DNA of 64,000 nt from assembly GCF_001187845.1 (NCBI RefSeq), contig NZ_CP012160.1:1922001-1986000 (forward strand), written 5' to 3'. Source of the stretch: Octadecabacter temperatus (GTDB taxonomy: Bacteria; Pseudomonadota; Alphaproteobacteria; Rhodobacterales; Rhodobacteraceae). This document shows, in pieces, positions 8,355 through 17,268 of the stretch (positions within the stretch are counted from its first letter, which is position 1; every line of letters begins with the position of its first letter). The translations under genes and the position numbers were made by a program. The notes beneath the pieces were generated by a model. It saw only the letters and a list, made by a program, of their open reading frames with translations. It did not search any database and had not been told where the DNA came from.

Positions 8355-8666
8355 TCAATGTTTGAGAGTGCGGCGGCGGACTTCGGCACCATAAGCGCCC
8401 AGCACATCACCCCAGAACCGATCAATATAACTGCGCAAGCCGTCCAACCCTTCTGGACGCACCGCATATAGCCGACTGCGCCCTTGGGGCGTAACGCTGA
8501 CCATGTTTGCGGCCTCTAGTACTTTCAAATGTTGAGAAACCGCTGGGCGGCTTACCGACTGCCCTTTTGCCAGATCCGAAACAGTGCTCGGAGCGCTCCA
8601 GAGGGCTTCAAAGATTTTCCGACGTGTCGGATCGCCAAGAGCTGTAAGGGCAGATTCGTAAGTCAT
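8355..8666 (-). CDS. ArsR-family transcriptional regulator
   Basis: A 103-residue winged-helix regulator. The recognition region is VSDLAKGQSVSRPAVSQHLKVLEAANMV followed by a wing (TPQGRSRLYAVRPEG). No cysteine pair for metal sensing is present, so it belongs with the non-metal ArsR proteins that pair with SRPBCC genes. Its start codon lies inside a perfect 16-bp palindrome with a near copy 18 bp upstream (8658-8691), which suggests tight autorepression of the three-gene operon. Confidence 0.88.
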   Translation of the reverse strand: MTYESALTALGDPTRRKIFEALWSAPSTVSDLAKGQSVSRPAVSQHLKVLEAANMVSVTPQGRSRLYAVRPEGLDGLRSYIDRFWGDVLGAYGAEVRRRTLKH

Positions 8667-8691
8667 GACTTACGTGTAAGCGATGACTTAC
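8658..8691 (-). promoter_or_regulatory. Double operator for the ArsR-type regulator
   Basis: GTAAGTCATGACTTAC at 8658-8673 is a perfect 16-bp palindrome containing the arsR start codon. GTAAGCGATGACTTAC at 8676-8691 matches it at 14 of 16 bases, with 18 bp between centres. The location and symmetry fit binding of two dimers of the adjacent ArsR-family protein. Confidence 0.7.
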
Positions 8692-8712
8692 TAATCAGTC
8701 AACCGTCACATG

Positions 8713-9180
8713 TTATCGATCAAACGTTTCCAACGTCACGGTCGCATCGCAACTGGTGCGTTCAGCGGAGCCAACCCAAACCTGCAATCCGCCATTGGGT
8801 GCGCCCCACAGCACGGCCTCTTGCCGCCCATTGGCCGTTTCACCAAACTCCCAAAACCCATCCTGACTGCGCACTGCCAAAACAGGGTCGCAAGCCGCCT
8901 GCACAACAACCATCAATATATAGGCGCCCATTTCATCCATTTGGAACTGCGCAGTCGGGGCAATCGGTAAGAAACCAGCCACACGATCCGTCTGAATAAA
9001 TGCACCATCCCACCCAGCACAGGGTGCGACATGCGTCCCGTGCGCCTGCACGTCCCATGACTGCGGCGCGATCAACTCGGCACCTGTCACGGAAAACTCA
9101 GGTCCATCGATCGACGGATCAGGGCAATCAGCGAAAACCGGTGTCGCACACACCGAAAGCAAAGGGATTAGGTATTTCAT
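8713..9180 (-). CDS. Secreted protein of unknown function, paralogue of the next gene
   Basis: A 155-residue protein with a signal peptide (MKYLIPLLSVCATPVFA, cut before DCPD). I do not recognise a family. The mature part looks beta-rich, has several cysteines and ends WVGSAERTSCDATVTLETFDR, closely resembling the end of the neighbouring secreted protein (WVGTYDGEYCDAVLSLETFSR). The two genes are tandem paralogues separated by a terminator, so they are transcribed separately. ATG 9180 is chosen for the signal peptide; there is no strong ribosome-binding site. Confidence 0.7.
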   Translation of the reverse strand: MKYLIPLLSVCATPVFADCPDPSIDGPEFSVTGAELIAPQSWDVQAHGTHVAPCAGWDGAFIQTDRVAGFLPIAPTAQFQMDEMGAYILMVVVQAACDPVLAVRSQDGFWEFGETANGRQEAVLWGAPNGGLQVWVGSAERTSCDATVTLETFDR

Positions 9181-9248
9181 CCACAAAGCGTAGCGCAGCA
9201 AATCGCGCCCGCGAACCCACGCGCAAACACGATCTCGTCAACAAACGT

Positions 9249-9278
9249 AAAAGGCCGCCCCAGTCTGGAGCGGCCTTT
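9249..9278 (-). terminator. Terminator between the two secreted-protein genes
   Basis: On the minus strand AAAGGCCGCTCCA and TGGGGCGGCCTTT form a long stem (one G-T pair) followed by a T run, 22 bp after the stop codon of the 9300-9776 gene. Confidence 0.85.
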
Positions 9279-9299
9279 CGATTTCACAGGTCAATGGAT

Positions 9300-9776
9300 T
9301 TAGCGGCTGAAGGTCTCAAGTGACAAAACAGCGTCGCAGTATTCACCATCATAGGTCCCAACCCAGATATCGATGATCCCGTTGGCGGGCCGTGTCAGTA
9401 CAATGCGCGGGTCAAGGTTCCCGTTGTCATCATCGTCATAGTACCAGTTCACGGACGCTGTGTTGATCAACAGTGCCGCATCGCAACGGCTGGTGACGGA
9501 AATGACCAGTTGCAGGCCACCCATGTTGCTTAGATCGAACGAGAAATCAGGCGTCGTGGTGAAATAGCCTGCTCCGCGGTCCGTTCCAGGATTGATGTTA
9601 CGGCAATCCCAAACGTAGTTTTCGCCACCCGCAACAACGCGGAAATCTTGACGCTGACGCAACTGCGACCCACTGGCGTTATAGCTCTCGTTGCCCCAAA
9701 TTCTAAAATCAGGACAGGCCTGTGCTGCCCCTGCAAAACCAAAAAAACCAATTACTGCTATTAAGAAAAGTCTCAT
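9300..9776 (-). CDS. Secreted protein of unknown function, paralogue of 8713-9180
   Basis: A 158-residue protein with a signal peptide (MRLFLIAVIGFFGFAGAAQA, cut before CPDF). The mature domain begins with CPDFRIWGNESY, has an acidic loop YYDDDDNGNLDP that could bind calcium, and ends like its paralogue (WVG ... CDA ... LETFSR). A surface or periplasmic beta-sandwich is plausible but not shown. Its promoter region carries two sequence elements that recur upstream of the DUF2235 hydrolase gene 30 kb away (see findings). Confidence 0.75.
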   Translation of the reverse strand: MRLFLIAVIGFFGFAGAAQACPDFRIWGNESYNASGSQLRQRQDFRVVAGGENYVWDCRNINPGTDRGAGYFTTTPDFSFDLSNMGGLQLVISVTSRCDAALLINTASVNWYYDDDDNGNLDPRIVLTRPANGIIDIWVGTYDGEYCDAVLSLETFSR

Positions 9777-9796
9777 ATCGTCCCCCGTTATATATG

Positions 9797-9811
9797 TGAC
9801 GTAAGGGTAAG
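9797..9811. promoter_or_regulatory. Shared 15-bp promoter element, copy 1
   Basis: TGACGTAAGGGTAAG, 20 bp upstream of the secreted-protein start at 9776. The identical 15 bases occur on the minus strand at 39806-39820 in front of the DUF2235 hydrolase gene. The binding protein is unknown. Confidence 0.45.
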
Positions 9812-9852
9812 CTTATCCATTAATCAGTTCCAGCCCAAAAATTTGATCATTT

Positions 9853-9870
9853 GGTCAGGTTTACCTGACC
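9853..9870. promoter_or_regulatory. Perfect 18-bp inverted repeat, copy 1
   Basis: GGTCAGGT-TT-ACCTGACC, an exact dyad followed by TTTT, lies between tig and the secreted-protein gene. A copy with 16 of 18 matches is at 39821-39838. It may be an operator; the T run makes a plus-strand terminator possible, but no plus-strand gene precedes it. Confidence 0.45.
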
Positions 9871-9891
9871 TTTTGAAACCACCAGCGCACG

Positions 9892-9922
9892 AAAAAGGCC
9901 GCCCCTAATCAAAGGAGCGGCC
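9892..9922 (-). terminator. Terminator of tig
   Basis: On the minus strand GGCCGCTCC pairs with GGGGCGGCC (one G-T pair) and is followed by TTTTT, 24 bp beyond the tig stop codon. Confidence 0.88.
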
Positions 9923-9946
9923 CAAATGTCGTGAAGGTGGTTAAGC

Positions 9947-11278
9947 TTACTCTTCTTCGAGTGCTTCGACCGCCTTTTGCAGGTCGTCCTTGGACACTTC
10001 TTTTTCCTTCAAAGAAGCGGCTTCAAGAACGTGGTCCACAACTTTGTCTTCAAACAAAGGTGCGCGGATCTGTTGCTGCATCTGTGGGTTCTGCTGAACG
10101 AATTCAAAGAACTGACGCGCTTGGTCGCCGTACTGACGTGCTTGGTTCATCACAGCCTGTGTGAACTCAGCGTCAGAAACCTGAACTTCAGCTTTCTGGC
10201 CGATTTCAGCCAACAACAAGCCCAACTTAACGCGGCGCTCGGCCAGCTTAGTGTGCTCTTTAGTTGTTTCGATCTCAGGGTGATCGTGGCCTTCGACTTC
10301 TGGGTTGTCTTCGTGCCACAGCTGGTGCGCGATCTGGCCCGCTTCAGCTTCAACAAGGGATGGTGGAAGCTCGAAGGAAACTTTCTTGTCCAGCGCATCC
10401 AGCAAACCACGCTTCGTAACAGCGCGTGCTGCACCGGCGTATTCTTCCTGCAGCTTCTCAGTGATCTGACCCTTCAGACCAGCAAGGTCTTCTGCGCCAA
10501 ACTGCTTTGCCATCTCGTCGTTGATCTCAGCCGCTTTAGGCTCAAGAACGTTGAGGATTTTGCATTCAAACACAGCCGCTTTGCCTGCAAGGTGCTCAGC
10601 GTTGTATTCAGCAGGGAACGTAACTTCGACGTTCTTTTCTTCGCCAGCTTTAACGCCAACAAGACCTTCTTCGAAACCTGGGATGAACTGGCCGGAACCA
10701 AGAACAAGTGCGTGGCCTTCAGCCGCGCCGCCTTCAAATGCTTCGCCGTCAACTTTACCAAGGAAGTCGAATACAACTTGGTCGCCGTCTTTCGCCTTGG
10801 AGCCCTTTTTGCGGTCTTCAAAGTTCTGCGCAGTTGCCGCGAGGGAAGCCAAAGCTTCTTCAACAGATGCGTCGTCAGCTTTAACAACCAGCTTCTCAAG
10901 CTTGATACCGGAGAAGTCGACTTCTGGAACTTCAGGAAGTGCTTCGTAAGAAACAGTCACGACAACATCGTCGCCCTCTTTCCAGTCTTCGTTCGCCATT
11001 TTCATTTCTGGCTGCATCGCAGGGCGGTCGCCGGATTCTTCGAGATGCTTGTTCATCGCGCCGTCGACTGATTCTTGCATCGCTTCGCCAAGAACCTTTG
11101 GGCCAAACTGCTTTTTCATCATCGCCATAGGCACTTTGCCTTTGCGGAAACCCTTCATCTCAACTTCAGGCTGCGCCTCTTTGAGCTTGTCGTTAACTGT
11201 CGCTTCAAGCTCAGCTGCGGTTACAATTATCTCGTAGCCGCGCTTCAGGCCTTCGTTCAGGGTCTCTTTGACCGACAT
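9947..11278 (-). CDS. tig: Trigger factor, ribosome-bound chaperone and prolyl isomerase
   Basis: A 443-residue chaperone that meets nascent chains at the ribosome exit tunnel. The ribosome-binding signature GFRKGKVP is at residues 43-50, the FKBP-type isomerase domain runs from about 155 to 245 ([21 protein letters not shown]), and a long helical C-terminal domain follows. It ends in an acidic KAVEALEEE tail. It is monocistronic, with a terminator at 9892-9922 and tRNA-Leu upstream on the same strand. Confidence 0.97.
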   Translation of the reverse strand: MSVKETLNEGLKRGYEIIVTAAELEATVNDKLKEAQPEVEMKGFRKGKVPMAMMKKQFGPKVLGEAMQESVDGAMNKHLEESGDRPAMQPEMKMANEDWKEGDDVVVTVSYEALPEVPEVDFSGIKLEKLVVKADDASVEEALASLAATAQNFEDRKKGSKAKDGDQVVFDFLGKVDGEAFEGGAAEGHALVLGSGQFIPGFEEGLVGVKAGEEKNVEVTFPAEYNAEHLAGKAAVFECKILNVLEPKAAEINDEMAKQFGAEDLAGLKGQITEKLQEEYAGAARAVTKRGLLDALDKKVSFELPPSLVEAEAGQIAHQLWHEDNPEVEGHDHPEIETTKEHTKLAERRVKLGLLLAEIGQKAEVQVSDAEFTQAVMNQARQYGDQARQFFEFVQQNPQMQQQIRAPLFEDKVVDHVLEAASLKEKEVSKDDLQKAVEALEEE

Positions 11279-11350
11279 GATATTTCCTTTTCCAACAACG
11301 CCCTAGGGGACGATCTTTTGTTCTCAATCAGCCCCGTCGGGACAAGTATA

Positions 11351-11435
11351 TGGTGCGGGTGAAGGGACTCGAACCCCCACGCCTTGCGGCGCCAGAACCT
11401 AAATCTGGTGCGTCTACCAATTCCGCCACACCCGC
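11351..11435 (-). tRNA. tRNA-Leu (anticodon UAG)
   Basis: The minus strand folds as a class II tRNA with a 7-bp acceptor stem (GCGGGTG with CACCCGC), D-arm containing GGTAGACGC, anticodon stem CCAGA/TCTGG around TTTAGGT giving UAG, a variable arm (CGCCGCAAGGCG), a GGTTCGAGTCC T-arm and an encoded CCA at 11351-11353. The long variable arm and the anticodon both indicate leucine (CUA codons and wobble relatives). Confidence 0.96.
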
Positions 11436-11719
11436 ATTTCGTTATAAAGGGAAGGCACAGCCCTCCCTTTAAGTTGGGCGCTTCCTAGCAAAGTGTTCTG
11501 GAGGATGCGAGAGGAAAACGCACCTCATTCGCGGGTATTTCACGTTATTTTTTAGGGCTTTCGCACAAGGGGGCAAAACAAAGGTCGCCGTGGCGAAAAA
11601 GACTCACATTCCAACGTTGCCCTGCAATGACGCGATTATTGTCCCACCCGTAACGTTTTGTTGACATATTTCACGGCAAAACATTGAGGCAGACAATTTA
11701 GCTGAGAGCGAGAAACGCC

Positions 11720-12196
11720 ATGCACCTGGGAAATACACAAGAATTCAAAGACCGCGCCGCTGTTACCGCCCTGCCCGCCAACGTCGCTGGGCTTGCTGCA
11801 GGAACCACTGTTATGACGCTGGACGGTGAAAAAGCCGTTGAAACACTAAAAGCCGGCGACCGGATCATCACCCGCGACAGCGGAATGGCGATCCTGCGCG
11901 AGACACGTAGCCAAAAGGTTCACGTGGCGTCTATCCAGATCAAAGCGGGCTCTTTGGGCCACACGCGCCCGGAAGACGACATGATCGTTGGCCCAGACAC
12001 ATTGGTTCACATCCGCGATTGGCGCGCAAAGGCGCTGTTTGGCGCTGATGTTGCGACCGTAAAAGCGAAGCGCCTAATCGACGGTGAATTCGTTTCAGAA
12101 GTCGAAGCCAAAACAATGACCGTTTATGAGCTGATTTTCGAAAAGCAGCACATTGTTTACGCAGACGGCCTCGAAGTCGCCAGCACCGCTGTTTGA
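11720..12196 (+). CDS. Hint-domain protein lacking the catalytic cysteine
   Basis: A 158-residue protein resembling the Hint domains of Rhodobacteraceae. After about 25 residues comes GLAAGTTVMTLDGEKAVETL followed by KAGDRIITRDSG, matching the start of the domain (Cys-x-x-G-T-x-I-x-T-x-x-G-x-x-x-V-E-x-L-x-x-G-D). The usual Cys nucleophile is replaced by Ala, so the autoprocessing of true inteins and Hedgehog proteins is not expected. A later segment (VGPDTLVHI, then ALFGADVATVKAKRLIDG) also fits. No signal peptide is visible. It is monocistronic, with a terminator at 12272-12300. Its function is unknown. Confidence 0.75.
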   Translation: MHLGNTQEFKDRAAVTALPANVAGLAAGTTVMTLDGEKAVETLKAGDRIITRDSGMAILRETRSQKVHVASIQIKAGSLGHTRPEDDMIVGPDTLVHIRDWRAKALFGADVATVKAKRLIDGEFVSEVEAKTMTVYELIFEKQHIVYADGLEVASTAV

Positions 12197-12211
12197 CCCG
12201 ACCTAGTCGGG

Positions 12212-12901
<690 letters not shown>

Positions 12902-12952
12902 GCCTGCGCCAAACACTTTCTAATTCAACCTACCAACCGAAAGACTGATGAC

Positions 12953-14362
12953 ATGACAACCAACAAAGACGTTGTGAAGATGATCAAAGATGAGGGCATC
13001 GATTATGTCGATATCCGCTTCACTGACCCGCGCGGCAAGCTGCAGCACGTAACATTGATTTCTGACGAAGTTGACGAAGACTTCCTCGAAGAAGGCTTCA
13101 TGTTTGACGGCTCCTCCATCGCAGGTTGGAAAGCGATCAACGAATCCGACATGAAACTGATGCCGGATGCTTCTAGCGCGTACCTTGACCCCTTCTATGC
13201 TGAGAAAACACTCTGCATTCACTGTTCCGTTGTTGAGCCTGACACAGGCGAAGGCTACGAGCGCGATCCACGCGGCACAGCCGAGCGCGCAGAAGCCTAC
13301 CTGAAATCTACAGGTATCGGTGACACGTCTTTCTGGGGGCCAGAAGCTGAATTCTTCCTGTTTGACGACGTGCGCTACTCTGTTGGCATCAACAAAGTCG
13401 GCTACGAAGTCGATGCGATCGACGCGTCTTGGAACACAGATACACAGTACGAAATGGGCAACACTGGCCACCGTCCTGGCGTTAAGGGCGGCTACTTCCC
13501 TGTAAACCCAATCGATGACGCGCAGGACATCCGTTCTGAAATGCTCTCCACAATGAAGCGCCTCGGCATGAAGGTCGACAAGCACCACCACGAAGTGGCG
13601 TCTTGCCAGCACGAGCTGGGCTTGATCTTCGGCACGCTGACAAAGCAGGCTGATGAGCTTCAGAAGTACAAGTACGTTGTTCACAACGTAGCTCAGGCTT
13701 ACGGCAAGTCCGCTACATTCATGCCAAAGCCAATCGCTGGTGATAACGGCACAGGCATGCACGTGAACATGTCCATCTGGAAAGATGGTAAGCCATTGTT
13801 CGCAGGCGACAAATACGCTGACCTGTCTCAGGAAGCTCTGTACTTCATCGGTGGTATCCTGAAGCACGCTAAAGCACTGAACGCGATCACAAACCCATCC
13901 ACAAACTCATACAAGCGTTTGATCCCGGGTTTTGAAGCTCCAGTTCTGCGCGCTTACTCTGCGTCCAACCGTTCCGGTTGCGTACGTATTCCATGGACAG
14001 AGTCCCCGAAAGCCAAGCGCGTTGAAGCACGTTTCCCTGATCCAGCAGCCAACCCATACCTTTGCTTCGCGGCATTGATGATGGCTGGCCTTGACGGCAT
14101 CAAGAACAAGATCGACCCAGGTCCTGCTTCTGACAAAGATCTTTACGATCTGCCACCAGAAGAGCTCGCAGAAATCCCAACAGTTTGTGGTTCCTTGCGC
14201 GAAGCACTTGAAGAGCTGGAAAAAGACATGGACTTCCTCTTGCAGGGCGACGTGTTCACAAAAGACCAGCTTCAGGGCTACATGGATCTGAAATGGGAAG
14301 AAGTGTACGAATACGAACACACACCTCACCCAGTTGAATTCAAGCTGTACTACAGCTGCTAA
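12953..14362 (+). CDS. glnA: Glutamine synthetase type I
   Basis: A 469-residue GSI subunit that makes glutamine from glutamate, ammonia and ATP; family members form dodecamers. Signatures include [10 protein letters not shown] (51-60), the metal-binding PEAEFF (130-135), NGTGMH (265-270), NRSGCVRIP (339-347) and the adenylylation site Tyr398 in DLYDLPPEE. The intact tyrosine implies control by GlnE, with PII from the gene upstream. A strong terminator follows. Confidence 0.98.
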   Translation: MTTNKDVVKMIKDEGIDYVDIRFTDPRGKLQHVTLISDEVDEDFLEEGFMFDGSSIAGWKAINESDMKLMPDASSAYLDPFYAEKTLCIHCSVVEPDTGEGYERDPRGTAERAEAYLKSTGIGDTSFWGPEAEFFLFDDVRYSVGINKVGYEVDAIDASWNTDTQYEMGNTGHRPGVKGGYFPVNPIDDAQDIRSEMLSTMKRLGMKVDKHHHEVASCQHELGLIFGTLTKQADELQKYKYVVHNVAQAYGKSATFMPKPIAGDNGTGMHVNMSIWKDGKPLFAGDKYADLSQEALYFIGGILKHAKALNAITNPSTNSYKRLIPGFEAPVLRAYSASNRSGCVRIPWTESPKAKRVEARFPDPAANPYLCFAALMMAGLDGIKNKIDPGPASDKDLYDLPPEELAEIPTVCGSLREALEELEKDMDFLLQGDVFTKDQLQGYMDLKWEEVYEYEHTPHPVEFKLYYSC

Positions 14363-14383
14363 TTCAATAGGTTAGATGGTTTG

Positions 14384-14411
14384 AAAGGGCGCTCTTCGGA
14401 GCGCCCTTTTT
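14384..14411 (+). terminator. Terminator of glnB-glnA
   Basis: A perfect 11-bp stem AAAGGGCGCTC/GAGCGCCCTTT with a TTCG tetraloop and a T run, 22 bp after the glnA stop codon. Confidence 0.92.
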
Positions 14412-14559
14412 CGTTATTTGCGTATTTTTGATCTCTCAAAGCCGGACAACATGCGGGCGAACGCGTGAGGTAGGGATATTCAAAAGTTTCAATCTGCCAC
14501 TGTATTGCCTAACTTCGGGCGCTAACTTTCCCCAGCGTTAACCTCTAGTTGACCAAATC

Positions 14560-14883
14560 ATGGGTAAGTATGCCAACATGACCAGTACATTTGTTTATAA
14601 ACCCGCTCAAACGTCCAAACGCAGCTCATCAACGATGAGTTTTGGCACTCACCGCCAATTGGACTTCCCCGCCTCCGCGATCCGCGCAGGCGCTAGCTCC
14701 ATGCCGAGTGCGTGGCAAACTCGAAACGCGCCAAGTCAAATTGGCGGTTCCAAGAACGGTGCCCCCACTCAAAGCATTGCTGAGGTTATCGCTGCACCAT
14801 TTCGCCGGGTTTTGAGAACAATGCCGCGCAAGATTGTCTTTGGCGCGCTTCTGTGCATCGCAGTTTTGGCCATCATCAGCTAA
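14560..14883 (+). CDS. Small protein with a C-terminal membrane segment
   Basis: A 107-residue protein (101 if it begins at ATG 14578). The first 75 residues are polar, rich in Ser, Ala and Gln, and probably disordered. After a basic stretch (RRVLRTMPRK) the last 16 residues form a hydrophobic segment (FGALLCIAVLAIIS), suggesting a tail anchor with the bulk in the cytoplasm. I do not recognise a family and no strong ribosome-binding site is visible. It stands alone between glnA and dddP. Confidence 0.5.
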   Translation: MGKYANMTSTFVYKPAQTSKRSSSTMSFGTHRQLDFPASAIRAGASSMPSAWQTRNAPSQIGGSKNGAPTQSIAEVIAAPFRRVLRTMPRKIVFGALLCIAVLAIIS

Positions 14884-14978
14884 TCCAGCTGGCAGGCGAC
14901 GTACTGAAAGATGTCGTTTTTTGACCTGACAGCTAGAAATTCCCCCTTCACGCTGGCCTCACGAACAGGAGGTTGGCC

Positions 14979-16319
14979 ATGGATTCCCCATTTCGAGACA
15001 CGCGAAAGATCGACCCGACCAAGGGAATGACCCTTGGTGACGGCAGCCCCAACGACAATAACCGCGTAGAAATTGGACCAACGCAATTGGCATTCAATGA
15101 GTGGGCTAATGCGGGTCTGATCCTCCCCAAACTTGAAGCAATGCGTGAATATCGTTGGAAACGCCTAACCCAGCACATCGTTGATCGTGACCTTGGCGGC
15201 TTGCTGATGTTTGACCCACTCAACATTCGTTACGCCACTGACAGCACCAACATGCAGCTTTGGAACACCCACAATCCGTTTCGCGCGGTGCTGCTGTGCG
15301 CCGATGGCCACATGGTTATGTGGGACTACAAAAACGCCCCCTTCCTGAGTGAGTTTAATCCCCTCGTCGCCGAACAACGTTCCGGTGCCTCGATGTTCTA
15401 CTTTTCTAACGGTAACAAAGGCTTACAAGCAGCGTCCACTTTTGCGGACGAGATAAAAGACCTCATGCGCAGCCATGCCGGCACCAATATGCGCCTCGCC
15501 GTTGATAAGATCATGGTGGATGGTTTGCGTGCCCTTGAAGCCCGAGGGTTCACCGTTGAGGAAGGCGAAGAAGTCACCGAACACGCACGTTCCGTAAAAG
15601 GACCTGATGAAATCCTCGCCATGCGGTGTGCCAATCACGCCTGCGAAACGGCGTGCAAATCAATGGAAGACTTCGCCCGTGCAAACGCTGGCGACGGTAC
15701 CACCACTGAAGATGACATCTGGGCGATCCTACACGCAGAGAATATCAAACGCGGTGGCGAATGGATCGAAACCCGCCTTCTTGCCACCGGCCCGCGCACC
15801 AATCCGTGGTTCCAAGAATGCGGTCCACGCATCACGCAACCCAATGAAATCCTGGCATTCGATACCGATCTGATCGGATCCTATGGCATCTGCATCGACA
15901 TCTCACGCACATGGTGGATTGGTGATGAAAAGCCTCGTCTCGACATGATTGAGGCGATGAAGCACGCGGTGGAACATATTGAAACCAATATGCAAATGCT
16001 TAAACCTGGGGTGAATATTCAGGACTTATCTCGCAATACCCACGTGCTGCACGACAAATACCAAAAACAGAAATACGGCTGCCTAATGCACGGTGTTGGC
16101 CTGTGCGATGAATGGCCTTTGGTCGCCTACCCCGACAAAATGGTCGAAGGCGCGTTTGATCATGAACTTGAAGCCGGCATGGTGCTTTGCGTCGAAGCCT
16201 TAGTCTCACCCGAAGGCGGGGATTTCTCAATCAAGCTCGAAGATCAGGTCTTGATTACGGATGACGGGTTCGAAAACCTCACCACCTACCCGCATGACGA
16301 CGCGTTGATGGGGCGTTAA
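14979..16319 (+). CDS. dddP: Dimethylsulfoniopropionate lyase DddP
   Basis: A 446-residue member of the M24 peptidase fold that cleaves DMSP to dimethyl sulfide and acrylate. AGGAGG six bases upstream of ATG 14979 fixes the start. The N-terminus (RKIDP, LGD, PNDNNR, EIGPTQLAF) and the core (GGEWIETRLLATGPRTNPWF) match Roseobacter DddP as I know it. The metal ligands reported for DddP, Asp295, Asp297, Asp307, His371, Glu406 and Glu421, all fall at exactly these positions. No acrylate-detoxification gene such as acuI lies nearby. It converges on the EEP phosphatase gene, and the two stop codons overlap. Confidence 0.93.
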   Translation: MDSPFRDTRKIDPTKGMTLGDGSPNDNNRVEIGPTQLAFNEWANAGLILPKLEAMREYRWKRLTQHIVDRDLGGLLMFDPLNIRYATDSTNMQLWNTHNPFRAVLLCADGHMVMWDYKNAPFLSEFNPLVAEQRSGASMFYFSNGNKGLQAASTFADEIKDLMRSHAGTNMRLAVDKIMVDGLRALEARGFTVEEGEEVTEHARSVKGPDEILAMRCANHACETACKSMEDFARANAGDGTTTEDDIWAILHAENIKRGGEWIETRLLATGPRTNPWFQECGPRITQPNEILAFDTDLIGSYGICIDISRTWWIGDEKPRLDMIEAMKHAVEHIETNMQMLKPGVNIQDLSRNTHVLHDKYQKQKYGCLMHGVGLCDEWPLVAYPDKMVEGAFDHELEAGMVLCVEALVSPEGGDFSIKLEDQVLITDDGFENLTTYPHDDALMGR

Positions 16320-17182
16320 GGAAACACGATTGAGGCCACCAAACCAAGGTGGTCTGATCCCATCTTGTCACGTGTTTCGAGCGCTCCTGCGCCACCTGTG
16401 GCCAAAACATGGTCAATCGCAAGCGGGTAACCATAAAGATAATACGTCGCAGCAGCCCGTCCGACCCGCTCGGTGCCAGTGGCCGCTTCAATTGCCGCAA
16501 CGCTACGTCCTGACGCGACCATATTAAAATCACCGCCTACAACCGTGAAATCCGTTTCTTGCGCCTCAAATATAGGGGCCAATGCCGCGACCTGACGCGC
16601 CTGCGGGTACGGATAAGGCCAATACAAATGCAGCGAATAAACCTGAACTGAACGCCCACCAACCTGCGTCACAACACGCGCCGCACCAGATTGCTCGAAA
16701 CACTCCTCCACCTCAAACGGTGTGCGCGAAACAATCGCCATTCTGCGCAACCTGACGTCGTTGCACAGCAATTGATATGGATACCATTCGCGCAACGTCT
16801 CAAGAACCGCCTCATTGGCCGGGCCGACTTCTTGCAAGGTTACAGCATCCGCGCCTGAGGCCAGAACATCGTTGATGAACTCGGTCCGGTCCCGCTCACG
16901 GAACAGTAAATTCTTCTGATAGAGAACAAAATCGGGCGTATCCGGCACAGAGGCAAACGCACCGTCCGCCATTTGCATGCCCCCAATGGCGAAAGCAACA
17001 AGGGCCAGCACTTTCGCCCAACGCCAACGCCAGACCAATGCTGAGACAAAAAGTGCCCCCACGAGAATCGCCAATCGAAACACAGCCAGACTGTCCCCGA
17101 CCCCATGCAGGTCCCCCGCAAAAGAAGCCGCCAAAACCAAAGCCGCCAAAACGACCAATACCCGGCCCATAACCTTAAGCAT
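16316..17182 (-). CDS. Membrane-anchored endonuclease/exonuclease/phosphatase-family protein
   Basis: A 288-residue protein from ATG 17182, chosen for its AAGGTGAG ribosome-binding site. Three hydrophobic segments (about 6-25, 33-51, 57-73) precede an EEP-fold domain with the expected active-site residues: LQEVG (Glu118), SLHLYWP (His185), GGDFN (Asp218, Asn220), IDHVLAT (Asp257) and GSDHLGL (Asp277, His278). Such proteins cleave phosphodiester or phosphate bonds of nucleic acids, lipids or inositols with Mg2+. The membrane anchor and the probable periplasmic location suggest a non-nucleic-acid substrate, but this is inference. Confidence 0.85.
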   Translation of the reverse strand: MLKVMGRVLVVLAALVLAASFAGDLHGVGDSLAVFRLAILVGALFVSALVWRWRWAKVLALVAFAIGGMQMADGAFASVPDTPDFVLYQKNLLFRERDRTEFINDVLASGADAVTLQEVGPANEAVLETLREWYPYQLLCNDVRLRRMAIVSRTPFEVEECFEQSGAARVVTQVGGRSVQVYSLHLYWPYPYPQARQVAALAPIFEAQETDFTVVGGDFNMVASGRSVAAIEAATGTERVGRAAATYYLYGYPLAIDHVLATGGAGALETRDKMGSDHLGLVASIVFP

Positions 17183-17268
17183 TTTCTCACCTTCCCGTGA
17201 CGCCACCGTCACATCTCTTGCGCGTTCTATGACGCAGGTCCACCTTTGTCTCAACCAAAGGATTCTAT

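Noticed and set aside
9977..11071. Plus-strand frame of 364 codons
   Set aside because: Antisense to tig and produces a Phe/Leu-rich sequence that is a by-product of tig codon use.
12920..13867. Minus-strand frame of 315 codons
   Set aside because: It lies over glnA, whose product has all family signatures; the antisense product has a biased, non-protein-like composition.
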